A stretch of 42,294 nucleotides of DNA from an uncultured Loktanella sp. (GTDB taxonomy: Bacteria > Pseudomonadota > Alphaproteobacteria > Rhodobacterales > Rhodobacteraceae). Positions 1 through 7,623 of this stretch are shown here, one piece after another. The stretch spans positions 1 to 42,294 of the forward strand of contig CAKZNT010000005.1 of assembly GCA_937132065.1 (NCBI GenBank). Direction: 5' to 3'. Each line of letters starts with the position of its first letter. The stretch's first letter is position 1. The translations under genes were made by a program, and so were the position numbers. The notes below the pieces were generated by a model. The model worked only from the letters and a program-made list of their open reading frames with translations, did no database searches and had not been told where the DNA came from.

Positions 1-156
1 GGCGCACATTTTGCAGCCGAAGTGATTGATGCAAGCTTCGCAGGCAAAAACCGTGTGCAGCAACAACGGGCCGTTTACGCCGCCCTCAAAGGCAAGATGG
101 ACGGCAGCAACGGCGACCTGCACGCGCTAGCCCTTACAACCAAAGCACCCGCTTAA
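1..156 (+). CDS. bolA: BolA family protein, C-terminal part (cut by window start)
   Basis: Frame 1 is open from the first base to a TAA at 154-156 and gives about 51 residues. They carry the end of the BolA fold: a GAHF segment, a conserved F-x-G-K stretch, a basic Q-R region and the closing H-A-L motif near the C terminus. BolA proteins are small, partner with CGFS monothiol glutaredoxins through a shared [2Fe-2S] cluster, and act in iron-sulphur handling and envelope stress. The next gene, 12 bases downstream, is exactly such a glutaredoxin, so the two are probably co-transcribed. The N terminus lies outside the window. Family call is from sequence recognition and is firm given the context. 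Confidence 0.88.
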   Translation, partial: GAHFAAEVIDASFAGKNRVQQQRAVYAALKGKMDGSNGDLHALALTTKAPA

Positions 157-168
157 AGGAACGACAAA

Positions 169-528
169 ATGACCACCGCAGACCAGATCAAAGAAACCGT
201 CACCAACAACAATGTTGTGCTGTTTATGAAGGGCACAAAAGAAATGCCACAGTGCGGGTTCTCGTCCCGCGTCGCTGGTGTTCTGAACTTTATGGGCGTT
301 GATTTTGCCGATGTGAACGTGCTGGCAGATGAAGAAATCCGCCAAGGCATCAAGGATTATTCCGACTGGCCAACCGTGCCGCAGCTTTACGTCAAAGGTG
401 AATTTGTCGGTGGCTGTGACATCATTACCGAAATGACCCTGTCAGGCGAGCTTGACACATTGTTCGCAGATAACGGCGTTGCTTTCGACAAAGACGCGGC
501 CGACAAAATCCGCGAAGCAAACGGATAA
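169..528 (+). CDS. grxD: Monothiol glutaredoxin, Grx4/GrxD type
   Basis: A 119-residue protein of normal length for a single-domain monothiol glutaredoxin. The CGFS active site is at residues 29-32, preceded by the K-G-T-x3-P-x-C context typical of Grx4. The W-P-T-x-P-Q-L-Y glutathione-binding segment and a G-G-x-D motif follow. Such proteins bind a glutathione-ligated [2Fe-2S] cluster and deliver it to apo-proteins or to BolA in the cytoplasm. AAAGGA at 155-160 serves as ribosome binding site for the ATG at 169. Adjacency to bolA supports a BolA-Grx4 complex. A strong hairpin terminator follows. Confidence 0.96.
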   Translation: MTTADQIKETVTNNNVVLFMKGTKEMPQCGFSSRVAGVLNFMGVDFADVNVLADEEIRQGIKDYSDWPTVPQLYVKGEFVGGCDIITEMTLSGELDTLFADNGVAFDKDAADKIREANG

Positions 529-538
529 ACCACAAAAT

Positions 539-579
539 AACGGGCCTGACCGCAGATGCAGTTAGGCCCGTTTCTTTTT
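539..579 (+). terminator. Rho-independent terminator between grxD and zapA
   Basis: AACGGGCCT at 539-547 pairs perfectly with AGGCCCGTT at 564-572; three further inner pairs (one G-T) extend the stem, leaving a loop of about 10 bases. TTTCTTTTT follows on the plus strand, so it ends bolA-grxD. The genes converge here and the hairpin may also serve zapA, although the minus-strand tract after the stem is only moderately T-rich. Confidence 0.88.
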
Positions 580-592
580 GTTGATCAAAGAC

Positions 593-979
593 TTAGTCTT
601 GTGCGCGCTGCTCGACCTGATCGGCAACCGCTTCGGCCCGCGCGGCCAATTCGGCTAGCGTTTCCGTCACTTCGGCAGGAATAACCGGCACTTCGACACG
701 GGTTGCAGGGCGCGATTCCAGCATATCAATCTGCGATTGCAGCTGCATCATCTTGGTGTCGGCCTCCTTGACCTTATCCTCAAGACCCGCCGTTTTATCC
801 GCAAGCATCAAGCCCGCCATCAACAGCATCCGTGCCTCGGTGATACGCCCGACCTGAGACGCCAGATGCGCCGCCTCCACGTCAAGCATCGCCGCAGCCG
901 TGTGCAAAAAGTGCTCTTCGCCTTCCTGACAGGCAACTTCGAAATTGCGACCACCAATCGTGATTTCAACATGGGGCAT
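593..979 (-). CDS. zapA: Cell division protein ZapA
   Basis: About 128 residues from the ATG at 979, chosen over an upstream in-frame start at 994 because GAGGAGG lies 7-8 bases before it. The N-terminal I-G-G-R-x-F-x-V-A-C strand and the following G-E-E / helix with R-x-L-L-M-A-G-L are the ZapA globular domain. The C-terminal half is a helical coiled coil rich in Ala, Glu and Gln. ZapA binds FtsZ polymers and bundles protofilaments at the division site. It starts one base after the stop of the coiled-coil gene upstream, so the two form an operon. The C-terminal extension after about residue 95 is longer than in short ZapA proteins and is Ala/Glu-rich. Confidence 0.9.
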   Translation of the reverse strand: MPHVEITIGGRNFEVACQEGEEHFLHTAAAMLDVEAAHLASQVGRITEARMLLMAGLMLADKTAGLEDKVKEADTKMMQLQSQIDMLESRPATRVEVPVIPAEVTETLAELAARAEAVADQVEQRAQD

Positions 980-980
980 A

Positions 981-1463
981 TCAGGCCTCCTCAATCAATG
1001 GTTTCAGCTCGGAAATGATTGCATCCATCTCGGCAACATCCGCAGAGCGCTGCGCGGACAGGGCTTCCACTTCGGCAATCGTCGCACGGTTGATCAGCTC
1101 GGGCGCGCTTGCGCCATCGGCGGCTGCACTGCGCAACTGCGCATTCAACTCGCGCAGATCCGCGTTCGAGGTGCGCATGCGGTGAAGCTCGCCGTCAAGA
1201 TTGGCCAGCGCCGCCGCTTGTTTCTCGACACGGGTCTCCAGCTTGGCGATATTGCCGTCTTGGCGATCCTTTAGAACACGCACGCGTTCCTCTAGCTGGG
1301 AATTGGCGGTGCGCTCTTCGTCAAGCTGCGCCTTCAGCGCGTCCACATCGTCTGCGTCAGTGGTCTCTGGAACAGGCGCGGCTTTGCTGAGCTCTGCAAC
1401 CCCTGCCCCGATACGATCTAACGCGGCGGTGATCCGCCCCTGTAAACTCTCTATGTCACTCAT
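981..1463 (-). CDS. Coiled-coil protein in operon with zapA
   Basis: A 160-residue, strongly acidic, Ala/Glu/Leu/Arg-rich protein predicted to be almost entirely alpha-helical, with heptad-like repeats over about residues 40-115. No signal peptide or membrane segment is visible. The ATG at 1463 is preferred to an upstream in-frame start at 1526 because GGAAGGA lies just before it. Its stop is one base from the zapA start. In many alphaproteobacteria a small coiled-coil gene (DUF4164-like in rhizobia) sits in this place between tkt and zapA, which suggests a partner role in Z-ring organisation. That role is inference from context; the protein has no recognisable catalytic motif. Confidence 0.75.
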   Translation of the reverse strand: MSDIESLQGRITAALDRIGAGVAELSKAAPVPETTDADDVDALKAQLDEERTANSQLEERVRVLKDRQDGNIAKLETRVEKQAAALANLDGELHRMRTSNADLRELNAQLRSAAADGASAPELINRATIAEVEALSAQRSADVAEMDAIISELKPLIEEA

Positions 1464-1708
1464 ATGCCCGTCCTTCCAAACGCCTGATTTGGCGCTAAAA
1501 CTATCGTCCATGAGATGCCGCCACATTGATGTGCGCTCTTTCTCACCGAATCGTGCCTCTTGCCCTTAACACTATGCGATCCCTTGCAGGCCCGCAAATA
1601 TGCACAGTCGAGCAATATGAAACACTTAAGAGACATGCTTGATCTTGGAGGCTGCACTGATATGAGACATAACAACAGCCATGATAGCTTCTTAAAAGGA
1701 TTATTGCC
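1464..1708. promoter_or_regulatory. Divergent intergenic region between the zapA operon and tkt
   Basis: These 245 bases separate two divergent transcription units, so promoters for both must lie here. A possible plus-strand promoter is TTGATC and TATGAG with a 16-base gap, at about 1639-1666. ATTTGGCGCTAAAA at 1487-1500 matches 10 of 14 positions of the palindrome seen before the gap genes, which is weak. AAAAGGA at 1694-1700 is the tkt ribosome binding site. No gene or clear RNA structure was seen. Confidence 0.35.
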
Positions 1709-3727
1709 TTGAATATTGCAGACCTCCGCGCCGCCCACCCCGATCACTGGATGAAGGCCGCCGCAATTCGCACACTTACTCTTGATGCCGTAGCCGCCGC
1801 AAACTCGGGGCACTCTGGTATGCCTATGGGCATGGCCGATGTCGCAACGGTCCTGTTTGAAAAGCACCTGAATTTTGACCCCAAGGTTCCAAACTGGCCT
1901 GACCGTGACCGGTTCATCCTGTCTGCGGGCCACGGCTCTATGCTGCTTTATTCCCTGATGTATCTCACAGGCTACGAAGACATCACGCTCCAGCAGCTCA
2001 AAGATTTCCGCCAATGGGGCGCGAAAACTGCGGGTCACCCTGAATATGGGCACGCGCGCGGGATCGAGACCACGACTGGTCCGCTTGGCCAAGGCATTGC
2101 CAACTCTGTCGGGTTCGCGATCGCTGAAGAAATCCAGCGCGCCCGCTACGGCAAGAACATCGTCAACCACCACACCTATGTGATCGCGGGTGACGGCTGC
2201 TTGATGGAGGGCGTGTCCCAAGAGGCAATCGGCCTTGCAGGTATGCAAGAACTCGGCCACCTGATCGTGTTCTGGGACAACAACAACATTACCATCGACG
2301 GCACAGTTGATATTGCCGACAAGACCAACCAGCCCATGCGCTTTGCCGCGTCTGGCTGGCATGTGATCGAAATCGACGGTCACGACCCAGTGGCTATCGA
2401 CGAGGCAATCACCGCGGCAAAATCCGATCCGCGCCCTTCCATGATCGCCTGCAAGACCCACATCGCGCTTGGCCACGCGGCGCAAGATACCTCCAAGGGC
2501 CACGGCGCTTTGACTGATGCGGACCAGATGGCCGCAGCCAAAGAGGCCTACGGCTGGCCTGCTGGTTCCTTCAACGTGCCAGCGGATGTAAAATCCCAGT
2601 GGGACGCGATTGGCGCACGCGGCGCGGCAACACGTGCGGCATGGAATGACCGCTTTGCAAAGCTCTCGGGCACAAAGCAGGCGGAATTCAACCGCGCCTA
2701 CGCTGGTGAAGCCCCCAAGAAGCTGGTGTCTGCAATCCGCGCGTTCAAAAAATCGGTTTCCGAAACCGCGCCAAAATACGCGACACGCAAATCCTCTGAA
2801 GAAACGCTCAAGGTGATCAACCCGATCATGCAAGAGACAATCGGCGGCTCTGCTGACCTGACTGGGTCCAACAACACCAAGACTGGCGACATGGGCGTGT
2901 TCCACCCTGACACCCGCGAAGGGCGCTACATCTACTACGGTATCCGCGAGCACGGCATGGCCGCAGCGATGAACGGCATGGCGCTACACGGCGGCGCGCG
3001 CGCTTACGGCGGCACATTCATGTGCTTCACCGATTATGCACGCGGCTCCATGCGCCTGTCTGCGCTGATGGGCGTGCCTGTGACCTACGTGATGACCCAC
3101 GACAGCATCGGCCTTGGCGAAGACGGACCAACTCACCAGCCCGTCGAGCATCTCGCGATGATGCGCGCCACGCCAAACACCCATGTTTTCCGCCCTGCCG
3201 ATACCGTGGAAACAGCCGAGGCTTGGGAACTGGCCCTGACTTCCGCCAGCACGCCTTCTGTGCTCTGCCTGTCACGCCAGAACCTGCCAACCGTGCGCAC
3301 CGAGCATAAGGTCAAGAACCTGACGGCGCAGGGTGGTTACATCCTCGCTGATGCAGAGGGCAAACGTCAGGCAATCATCATGGCAACTGGCTCCGAGGTG
3401 GAGGTAGCGCTGGCCGCGCGCGACCTGCTGCAAGCAGAAGGCATCGGCACGCGCGTTGTCTCGATGCCATGCCACGAGCTGTTCCTTGAGCAAGAAGAGA
3501 GCTACCGCAAGCGCGTCCTGCCCGCAGGTCCGGTGCGGGTTGCTGTCGAAGCTGGCGTGCAGTTGGGCTGGGAACGCTTCCTTTCCGGCGAGCGCGGCGC
3601 GACCAAGAAAGCAGGCTTTGTCGGCATGGATAGCTTTGGTGCATCCGCGCCAGCCGAGACCCTGTTCGAAAAATTCGGCATCACCGCCGAGAACGTCGCA
3701 GCGCAAGTTAAGGCACTCATCAAGTAA
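1709..3727 (+). CDS. tkt: Transketolase
   Basis: A 672-residue cytoplasmic enzyme of standard transketolase length. It moves two-carbon ketol units between sugar phosphates in the pentose phosphate pathway using thiamine diphosphate. Visible family features are His35 in the GHSG segment, His75 in GHGS, G-P-L-G-Q-G (about 124-129), the thiamine-diphosphate motif beginning G-D-G at 161-163 and ending N-N-N, and the catalytic glutamate Glu414 in R-E-H-G. A T-H-D-S-I-G-x-G-E-D-G-P-T-H motif lies further on. The start is TTG, with AAAAGGA eight bases upstream; the next in-frame ATG (residue 15) would cut into the conserved N terminus. Two GAPDH genes follow, grouping lower glycolysis with the pentose pathway. 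Confidence 0.97.
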   Translation: MNIADLRAAHPDHWMKAAAIRTLTLDAVAAANSGHSGMPMGMADVATVLFEKHLNFDPKVPNWPDRDRFILSAGHGSMLLYSLMYLTGYEDITLQQLKDFRQWGAKTAGHPEYGHARGIETTTGPLGQGIANSVGFAIAEEIQRARYGKNIVNHHTYVIAGDGCLMEGVSQEAIGLAGMQELGHLIVFWDNNNITIDGTVDIADKTNQPMRFAASGWHVIEIDGHDPVAIDEAITAAKSDPRPSMIACKTHIALGHAAQDTSKGHGALTDADQMAAAKEAYGWPAGSFNVPADVKSQWDAIGARGAATRAAWNDRFAKLSGTKQAEFNRAYAGEAPKKLVSAIRAFKKSVSETAPKYATRKSSEETLKVINPIMQETIGGSADLTGSNNTKTGDMGVFHPDTREGRYIYYGIREHGMAAAMNGMALHGGARAYGGTFMCFTDYARGSMRLSALMGVPVTYVMTHDSIGLGEDGPTHQPVEHLAMMRATPNTHVFRPADTVETAEAWELALTSASTPSVLCLSRQNLPTVRTEHKVKNLTAQGGYILADAEGKRQAIIMATGSEVEVALAARDLLQAEGIGTRVVSMPCHELFLEQEESYRKRVLPAGPVRVAVEAGVQLGWERFLSGERGATKKAGFVGMDSFGASAPAETLFEKFGITAENVAAQVKALIK

Positions 3728-3754
3728 GCTTGCAGGTCAAACCTGTCAGATCAT

Positions 3755-3783
3755 AACGGGGTGCAGGCAACTGCGCCCCGTTT
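3755..3783 (+). terminator. Terminator-like hairpin after tkt
   Basis: AACGGGG at 3755-3761 pairs with CCCCGTT at 3776-3782, one T-G step follows, then GCAG/CTGC closes on a GCAA tetraloop. The stem is strong but is followed by only three T residues, so termination may be partial. Confidence 0.6.
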
Positions 3784-3820
3784 CGCATTTGGGCCGCCAC
3801 TTTCGCCAAACCCCAATTTT

Positions 3821-3863
3821 CGTTAGCGCAACCAGACACATAAGCGACCTTTTAACGCTAACA
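3821..3863. promoter_or_regulatory. Paired LacI-type operator-like palindromes before the first gap gene
   Basis: CGTTAGCGCAACCA (3821-3834) and TTTTAACGCTAACA (3850-3863) match 11 and 12 of 14 positions of the palindrome TGTTAGCGCTAACA. Their centres are 29 bp apart, close to three helical turns. An almost perfect copy precedes the second gap gene. Palindromes of this kind with a central CG are typical of LacI-family regulators; in alphaproteobacteria such regulators, for example CceR of Rhodobacter, control central carbon genes. The regulator's identity is inference. Confidence 0.6.
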
Positions 3864-3954
3864 TTCTGGCTATTTCGACAATTCGCCTTCACGGGGGCGG
3901 CATGGTTTGCCTATAGGTCACTCAAACGGAATCGTGCGAAAAAAGGAACAACCA

Positions 3955-4959
3955 ATGACTGTCACCATCGGGATCAACGGATTTGGCCGCATCGGGCGCT
4001 GCACGCTGGCACATATCACAGAAGCCGCACGCAACGACGTTCAAGTGGTCAAGATCAACGCAACAGGCCCAATCGCAACGAACGCACACCTGCTCAAGTA
4101 TGACAGCGTGCATGGGCGCTTTGGTAGCCCGGTAACAGTGAACGGCAACACCCTTGACCTTGGGCGTGGGCCAATCGACGTGATGTCCACATATAACCCC
4201 GAAGAGCTGGACTGGTCGGGTTGTGACGTGGTTCTTGAGTGCACAGGCAAATTCAACGATGGCCAAAAGGCTGACGTTCACCTGCGCCAAGGCGCGAAAA
4301 AGGTGCTGATCTCCGCCCCTGCCAAGAATGTTGATCGCACCGTTGTCTATGGCGTGAACCACCGCGATATGCTGGCCGATGAACGCATGATCTCGAACGG
4401 GTCCTGCACCACCAACTGCCTCGCGCCACTGGCCAAAGTGCTGAACGATACAATCGGTATCGAGCGCGGGATCATGACCACGATCCACAGCTACACAGGC
4501 GACCAGCCAACCCTCGACCGCCGCCACGAAGACCTCTACCGCGCCCGCGCCGCCGCAATGGCGATGATCCCGACATCAACGGGCGCTGCCAAGGCACTTG
4601 GCGAGGTGCTGCCAGAGCTTGCAGGCAAGCTTGATGGCACTGCAATGCGTGTTCCTACGCCAAACGTCTCTGCCGTTGACCTGACATTCGAAGCCGCGCG
4701 CTCGGTCACTGTGCAAGACGTGAACGCAATCCTTGAAGAGGCCGCTAACGGCAACATGCGCTCCGTGCTGGCCTATGACGACGAGGCAAAGGTCTCGATC
4801 GACTTCAACCACACCACGCAATCCTGCATCTTTGCGCCCGACCAGACCAAGGTTGTCGGCGGACGCACCGTGCGTGTGCTGGCTTGGTATGACAACGAGT
4901 GGGGCTTTTCGGCACGCATGGCCGATGTGGCCTCTGCAATGGGCCGCTTGATGCACTAA
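3955..4959 (+). CDS. gap: Glyceraldehyde-3-phosphate dehydrogenase, paralogue 1 (likely NADP-accepting)
   Basis: A 334-residue type I GAPDH interconverting glyceraldehyde 3-phosphate and 1,3-bisphosphoglycerate. The N-G-F-G-R-I-G-R nucleotide-binding loop, catalytic Cys151 in S-C-T-T-N-C and His178 are present, as is the C-terminal W-Y-D-N-E-W-G motif. The ATG at 3955 has AAAAGGA upstream and begins at the conserved N terminus. Unusually, the Asp that grips the NAD ribose after strand 2 is Ala36, followed by Thr37, and the loop that faces the adenine ribose carries Arg189-Arg190. The second gap copy keeps Asp36-Leu37. In GAPDH, loss of this Asp and changes at this loop shift preference towards NADP, so this copy may serve gluconeogenesis. 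Cofactor use is inferred, not shown. Confidence 0.96.
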   Translation: MTVTIGINGFGRIGRCTLAHITEAARNDVQVVKINATGPIATNAHLLKYDSVHGRFGSPVTVNGNTLDLGRGPIDVMSTYNPEELDWSGCDVVLECTGKFNDGQKADVHLRQGAKKVLISAPAKNVDRTVVYGVNHRDMLADERMISNGSCTTNCLAPLAKVLNDTIGIERGIMTTIHSYTGDQPTLDRRHEDLYRARAAAMAMIPTSTGAAKALGEVLPELAGKLDGTAMRVPTPNVSAVDLTFEAARSVTVQDVNAILEEAANGNMRSVLAYDDEAKVSIDFNHTTQSCIFAPDQTKVVGGRTVRVLAWYDNEWGFSARMADVASAMGRLMH

Positions 4960-4968
4960 CACCCACTT

Positions 4969-5016
4969 GCCCGCGCGCCATTGGTGCGCGGGCGACTCTA
5001 CCCTTTCTCTTTTGCA
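4969..5016 (+). terminator. Terminator-like hairpin after first gap gene
   Basis: GCCCGCGC at 4969-4976 pairs with GCGCGGGC at 4986-4993 and the helix continues inward to a 3-base loop, about 11-12 pairs in all. The region after it is pyrimidine-rich (CCCTTTCTCTTTT) rather than a pure T tract, so it is a plausible but imperfect terminator. Confidence 0.6.
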
Positions 5017-5037
5017 AGTGTCGCGGTAAAGCTTGAT

Positions 5038-5181
5038 ATGACCAACGCAATTGCATTCTGGCTCGGCCTCATCATCCTTGGCGTATTTGCGCTCGACCAC
5101 TTCGTGCTGCACCTCGATCTTGCACATGAAGCGATCCGTGGCATCCTCTTCCTGATCAACAAAGTTGCTTTCTGGCGCTAG
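5038..5181 (+). CDS. Small membrane protein between the gap genes
   Basis: A 47-residue protein with one clear hydrophobic helix (about residues 4-22), an acidic middle and an amphipathic C-terminal helix ending in F-W-R. The start is the ATG at 5038. I recognise similar tiny proteins of unknown function at the same site between gap genes in related Rhodobacterales, which argues that it is real. There is no motif that points to a reaction. It probably lies in the inner membrane and is read with the first gap gene or from its own weak promoter, since a hairpin precedes it. Confidence 0.65.
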   Translation: MTNAIAFWLGLIILGVFALDHFVLHLDLAHEAIRGILFLINKVAFWR

Positions 5182-5208
5182 ACCGCCACCGCGCCCCTGC
5201 AAAAACGG

Positions 5209-5246
5209 TTGACCTTTCCTCATAAATCGCAATGTTAGCGCCAACA
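5209..5246 (+). promoter_or_regulatory. Promoter and LacI-type operator of the second gap gene
   Basis: TTGACC at 5209-5214 is a good -35 element; 18 bases on, TGTTAG (5233-5238) sits where a -10 would be. The same bases begin TGTTAGCGCCAACA (5233-5246), a 13-of-14 match to the perfect palindrome TGTTAGCGCTAACA. A regulator bound here would cover the -10/start region and so most likely repress. The related pair before the first gap gene suggests joint control. Confidence 0.6.
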
Positions 5247-5286
5247 GTGGGTGTTTTCCTGCGATTTCACATGAGGAGACAGCAAA

Positions 5287-6291
5287 ATGGCAGTCAAAGT
5301 AGCGATTAACGGTTTTGGGCGTATCGGGCGTAACGTGCTGCGCGCAATCATCGAAAGCGGGCGCACTGACATCGAAGTCGTGGCAATCAATGATCTGGGA
5401 CCAGTAGAAACCAACGCGCATCTTTTGCGGTTTGATTCCGTGCATGGCCGCTTTCCTGCAACCGTGACCACCACCGAAAATACCATCGACGTGGGCCGTG
5501 GGCCTATGCGTGCCACCGCGATCCGCAACCCCGCTGATTTGCCGTGGGGTGATGTTGATATCGTGCTGGAATGCACTGGCATCTTCCGCTCCAAAGAGCA
5601 GTGCCAACCGCATCTCGACAATGGGTCTTCACGGGTTCTTATCTCTGCACCTGGCAAGGATGCTGACAAGACAATCGTTTACGGTGTGAATGACAAAACA
5701 CTCACATCCGACGACATCGTTGTTTCAAACGCGTCCTGCACCACGAACTGCTTGGCCCCTGTCGCCAAGGTTCTCAACGACGCTGTCGGGATCACCAAAG
5801 GCTTCATGACCACAATCCACAGCTACACAGGCGACCAACCAACGCTGGACACCCTGCACAGCGACCTCTACCGCGCACGTGCGGCGGCCTTGTCGATGAT
5901 CCCGACCTCCACAGGCGCCGCAAAGGCCGTGGGCCTCGTGTTGCCAGAACTTGACGGGAAACTCGACGGCGTTGCGATCCGCGTGCCGACCCCTAACGTT
6001 TCTGTGGTCGACATGACTTTTGAGGCCACCCGCGCGACAACAGTCGAAGAAGTGAACGCCGCTATCGTTGAAGCCGCAACCAATGGCCCCCTCAAGGGCA
6101 TTCTCGGCTACACCGACCAGCCAAACGTCAGCACCGATTTTAACCACGACCCGCGCTCGTCGATCTACCACCTTGACCAAACCAAGGTGCTCGAAGGCAA
6201 CATGGTGCGGATTCTGACGTGGTATGACAACGAATGGGGCTTCTCCAACCGCATGGCTGATACGGCTGTGGCGATGGGCAAACTCATTTAA
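5287..6291 (+). CDS. gap: Glyceraldehyde-3-phosphate dehydrogenase, paralogue 2 (NAD type)
   Basis: A 334-residue type I GAPDH, co-linear with the first copy without visible gaps. It has N-G-F-G-R-I-G-R, catalytic Cys151 in S-N-A-S-C-T-T-N-C, His178 and the W-Y-D-N-E-W-G motif. Asp36-Leu37 after strand 2 is the standard NAD-specific pair, and the residues matching Arg189-Arg190 of the first copy are Thr-Leu. This is therefore the likely catabolic glycolytic or Entner-Doudoroff enzyme. GAGGAG lies just before the ATG. An operator-like palindrome and a -35 element lie 41-78 bases upstream, and a good terminator follows. Confidence 0.97.
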   Translation: MAVKVAINGFGRIGRNVLRAIIESGRTDIEVVAINDLGPVETNAHLLRFDSVHGRFPATVTTTENTIDVGRGPMRATAIRNPADLPWGDVDIVLECTGIFRSKEQCQPHLDNGSSRVLISAPGKDADKTIVYGVNDKTLTSDDIVVSNASCTTNCLAPVAKVLNDAVGITKGFMTTIHSYTGDQPTLDTLHSDLYRARAAALSMIPTSTGAAKAVGLVLPELDGKLDGVAIRVPTPNVSVVDMTFEATRATTVEEVNAAIVEAATNGPLKGILGYTDQPNVSTDFNHDPRSSIYHLDQTKVLEGNMVRILTWYDNEWGFSNRMADTAVAMGKLI

Positions 6292-6313
6292 ACCCTTGTA
6301 AATAAAGACTATT

Positions 6314-6340
6314 GCCAGCTCCGCAGGGGGCTGGCTTTTT
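6314..6340 (+). terminator. Rho-independent terminator after second gap gene
   Basis: GCCAGCTCC (6314-6322) and GGGGCTGGC (6327-6335) form a 9-bp stem (one G-T pair) on a GCAG loop, followed by five T residues. Confidence 0.88.
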
Positions 6341-6457
6341 GCTGTCCTATGCGCGCAGGTCATTGCGGGTAGTCGGTATTGGCATTTGTGAAGCCGTCAC
6401 AGCGGGCCTAGAAGATGAGCAAGATCAATTTTCGCCTAATTTTTGGACAGTTTGAAA

Positions 6458-6595
6458 ATGACACTCCTGACAACACTCCGCACCTTAGCCGCAAACATCG
6501 TCACATTCGCGATGGGCAAAACCGAAACACACCGTGCATGCGCAATCAGCCGCGTTGACGCCGTGCGCATCGCAAACATGGGCGCTTATAGCTAA
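6458..6595 (+). CDS. Possible 45-residue protein
   Basis: An ATG at 6458 opens 45 codons to TAA at 6593-6595, with a weak GGAC seven bases before it. The predicted protein has a hydrophobic first half and a basic second half with a short C-terminal A-N-M-G-A-Y ending, loosely like the small basic proteins common in Rhodobacterales. It overlaps the 3' end of coaD by a few bases on the opposite strand. I do not recognise a family. The rest of the gap between the second gap gene and coaD (6341-6457) shows nothing else. Confidence 0.35.
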   Translation: MTLLTTLRTLAANIVTFAMGKTETHRACAISRVDAVRIANMGAYS

Positions 6596-7086
6596 GCCGC
6601 ATATTTTGCTGCCAGCGCGGATTTGACTGACGCTGGCACAAATTTCGCCACATCTCCATCAAGGCGCGCAATTTCTTTGACGAGCTTTGACGCGATGGCT
6701 TGATTCTTGGCATCAGCCATCAGGAACACCGTCTCAATGGAATTATCCAGCGAGCGGTTCATGCCAACCATCTGAAATTCATACTCGAAATCGGCCACAG
6801 CCCGCAAACCGCGGATGATGACTGACGCGCCGACGTCGCGGGCGCAATCAATCAGCAGGTTCTCAAACGGATGCACAACAATCTCGCAGCCCGCCGCCGC
6901 GCCTAGCGGCACGCATTCGGCCTCGATCATCGCGACCCGCTCCTCAAGCGAAAACAACGGGCCTTTGTCGCGGTTGATTGCAACACCAATCACAAGCCGG
7001 TCCACAAGCGTGCAACCACGCCGGATAATATCCAGATGTCCGTTTGTCACAGGGTCAAATGTGCCCGGATATAGCCCAACGCGCAT
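6592..7086 (-). CDS. coaD: Phosphopantetheine adenylyltransferase
   Basis: A 164-residue enzyme of usual length for CoaD, which adenylates 4'-phosphopantetheine in the fourth step of coenzyme A synthesis. The N terminus has G-L-Y-P-G-T-F-D-P followed by the N-G-H-x-D nucleotidyltransferase motif, and a later R-G-L-R-A-V-A-D-F-E-Y-E segment binds substrate. The ATG at 7086 is chosen over one at 7098 because GAGGTG falls between them at proper spacing and the next residues match the conserved start. It is followed by no obvious terminator, and it converges on the putative small ORF. Confidence 0.96.
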   Translation of the reverse strand: MRVGLYPGTFDPVTNGHLDIIRRGCTLVDRLVIGVAINRDKGPLFSLEERVAMIEAECVPLGAAAGCEIVVHPFENLLIDCARDVGASVIIRGLRAVADFEYEFQMVGMNRSLDNSIETVFLMADAKNQAIASKLVKEIARLDGDVAKFVPASVKSALAAKYAA

Positions 7087-7149
7087 CGCGCACCTCATTC
7101 GTTAGTATTCGAAGGTCACGCAACAATATTACGCGGGAGAATGCAAGTG

Positions 7150-7584
7150 TCAGTGACCCATGATCATGCCTTGCAAGGCATCCTTTTCCATCGAAAGCTC
7201 GGAAAGGCGGGCCTTGACCACATCCCCGATCGAGATCAGCCCGACCATCGCGCCATTCTCCATCACTGGAAGGTGGCGAAACCGACCTTGTGTCATCATT
7301 TCAAGCACTTGGTCAGCGGAATCGTCGGGGGAACATGTCACCAGCTTTGCGGTCATGATCGCGCTCACAGGTTCGGAAATACATGCAACGCCACGGCGGC
7401 CCATCTCGCGCACGATGTCGCGCTCTGACAAGATCCCGTCAAGGGACGCCCCGTCGTTGGAAACCACCACCGTGCCGATCCGCTTTTCGGATAATATCCC
7501 TACCGCCTCGGAGATCGACGCCTCTGGCTTCACAGAAATCACACCGACATCGGTCTTGGACTTCAGAATTTGGGATACAATCAT
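7150..7584 (-). CDS. CBS-domain pair protein
   Basis: A 144-residue protein made almost wholly of two CBS motifs (about 10-62 and 75-130), each ending in the usual G-x-(I/L)-S-x-x-D pattern (G-I-L-S-E-R-D and G-L-I-S-I-G-D). Paired CBS domains bind adenine nucleotides such as AMP, ATP or S-adenosylmethionine and usually regulate a partner. No catalytic domain is fused here, so it is a stand-alone sensor of unknown target. It is upstream of coaD on the same strand with a 63-base gap; joint transcription is possible. Family call is firm, role unknown. Confidence 0.9.
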   Translation of the reverse strand: MIVSQILKSKTDVGVISVKPEASISEAVGILSEKRIGTVVVSNDGASLDGILSERDIVREMGRRGVACISEPVSAIMTAKLVTCSPDDSADQVLEMMTQGRFRHLPVMENGAMVGLISIGDVVKARLSELSMEKDALQGMIMGH

Positions 7585-7623
7585 GGACGCTCTCCTATAG
7601 GTGGGGTCTGTCTTGTAACTGTC

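Noticed and set aside
540..592. 6S RNA gene next to zapA
   Set aside because: 6S RNA often lies by zapA, but only about 50 bases separate zapA from grxD and they hold a terminator; the other side is filled by the coiled-coil gene.
1460..2953. 497-codon open frame on the minus strand opposite tkt
   Set aside because: It runs antisense through the conserved tkt gene and beyond, its predicted protein is Arg/His/Val-rich with no domain, and it mirrors the codon bias of tkt. It is a shadow frame.
4576..5613. 345-codon minus-strand frame across both gap genes
   Set aside because: It spans parts of two GAPDH genes and the gap between them, with no recognisable domain and no ribosome binding site of note.
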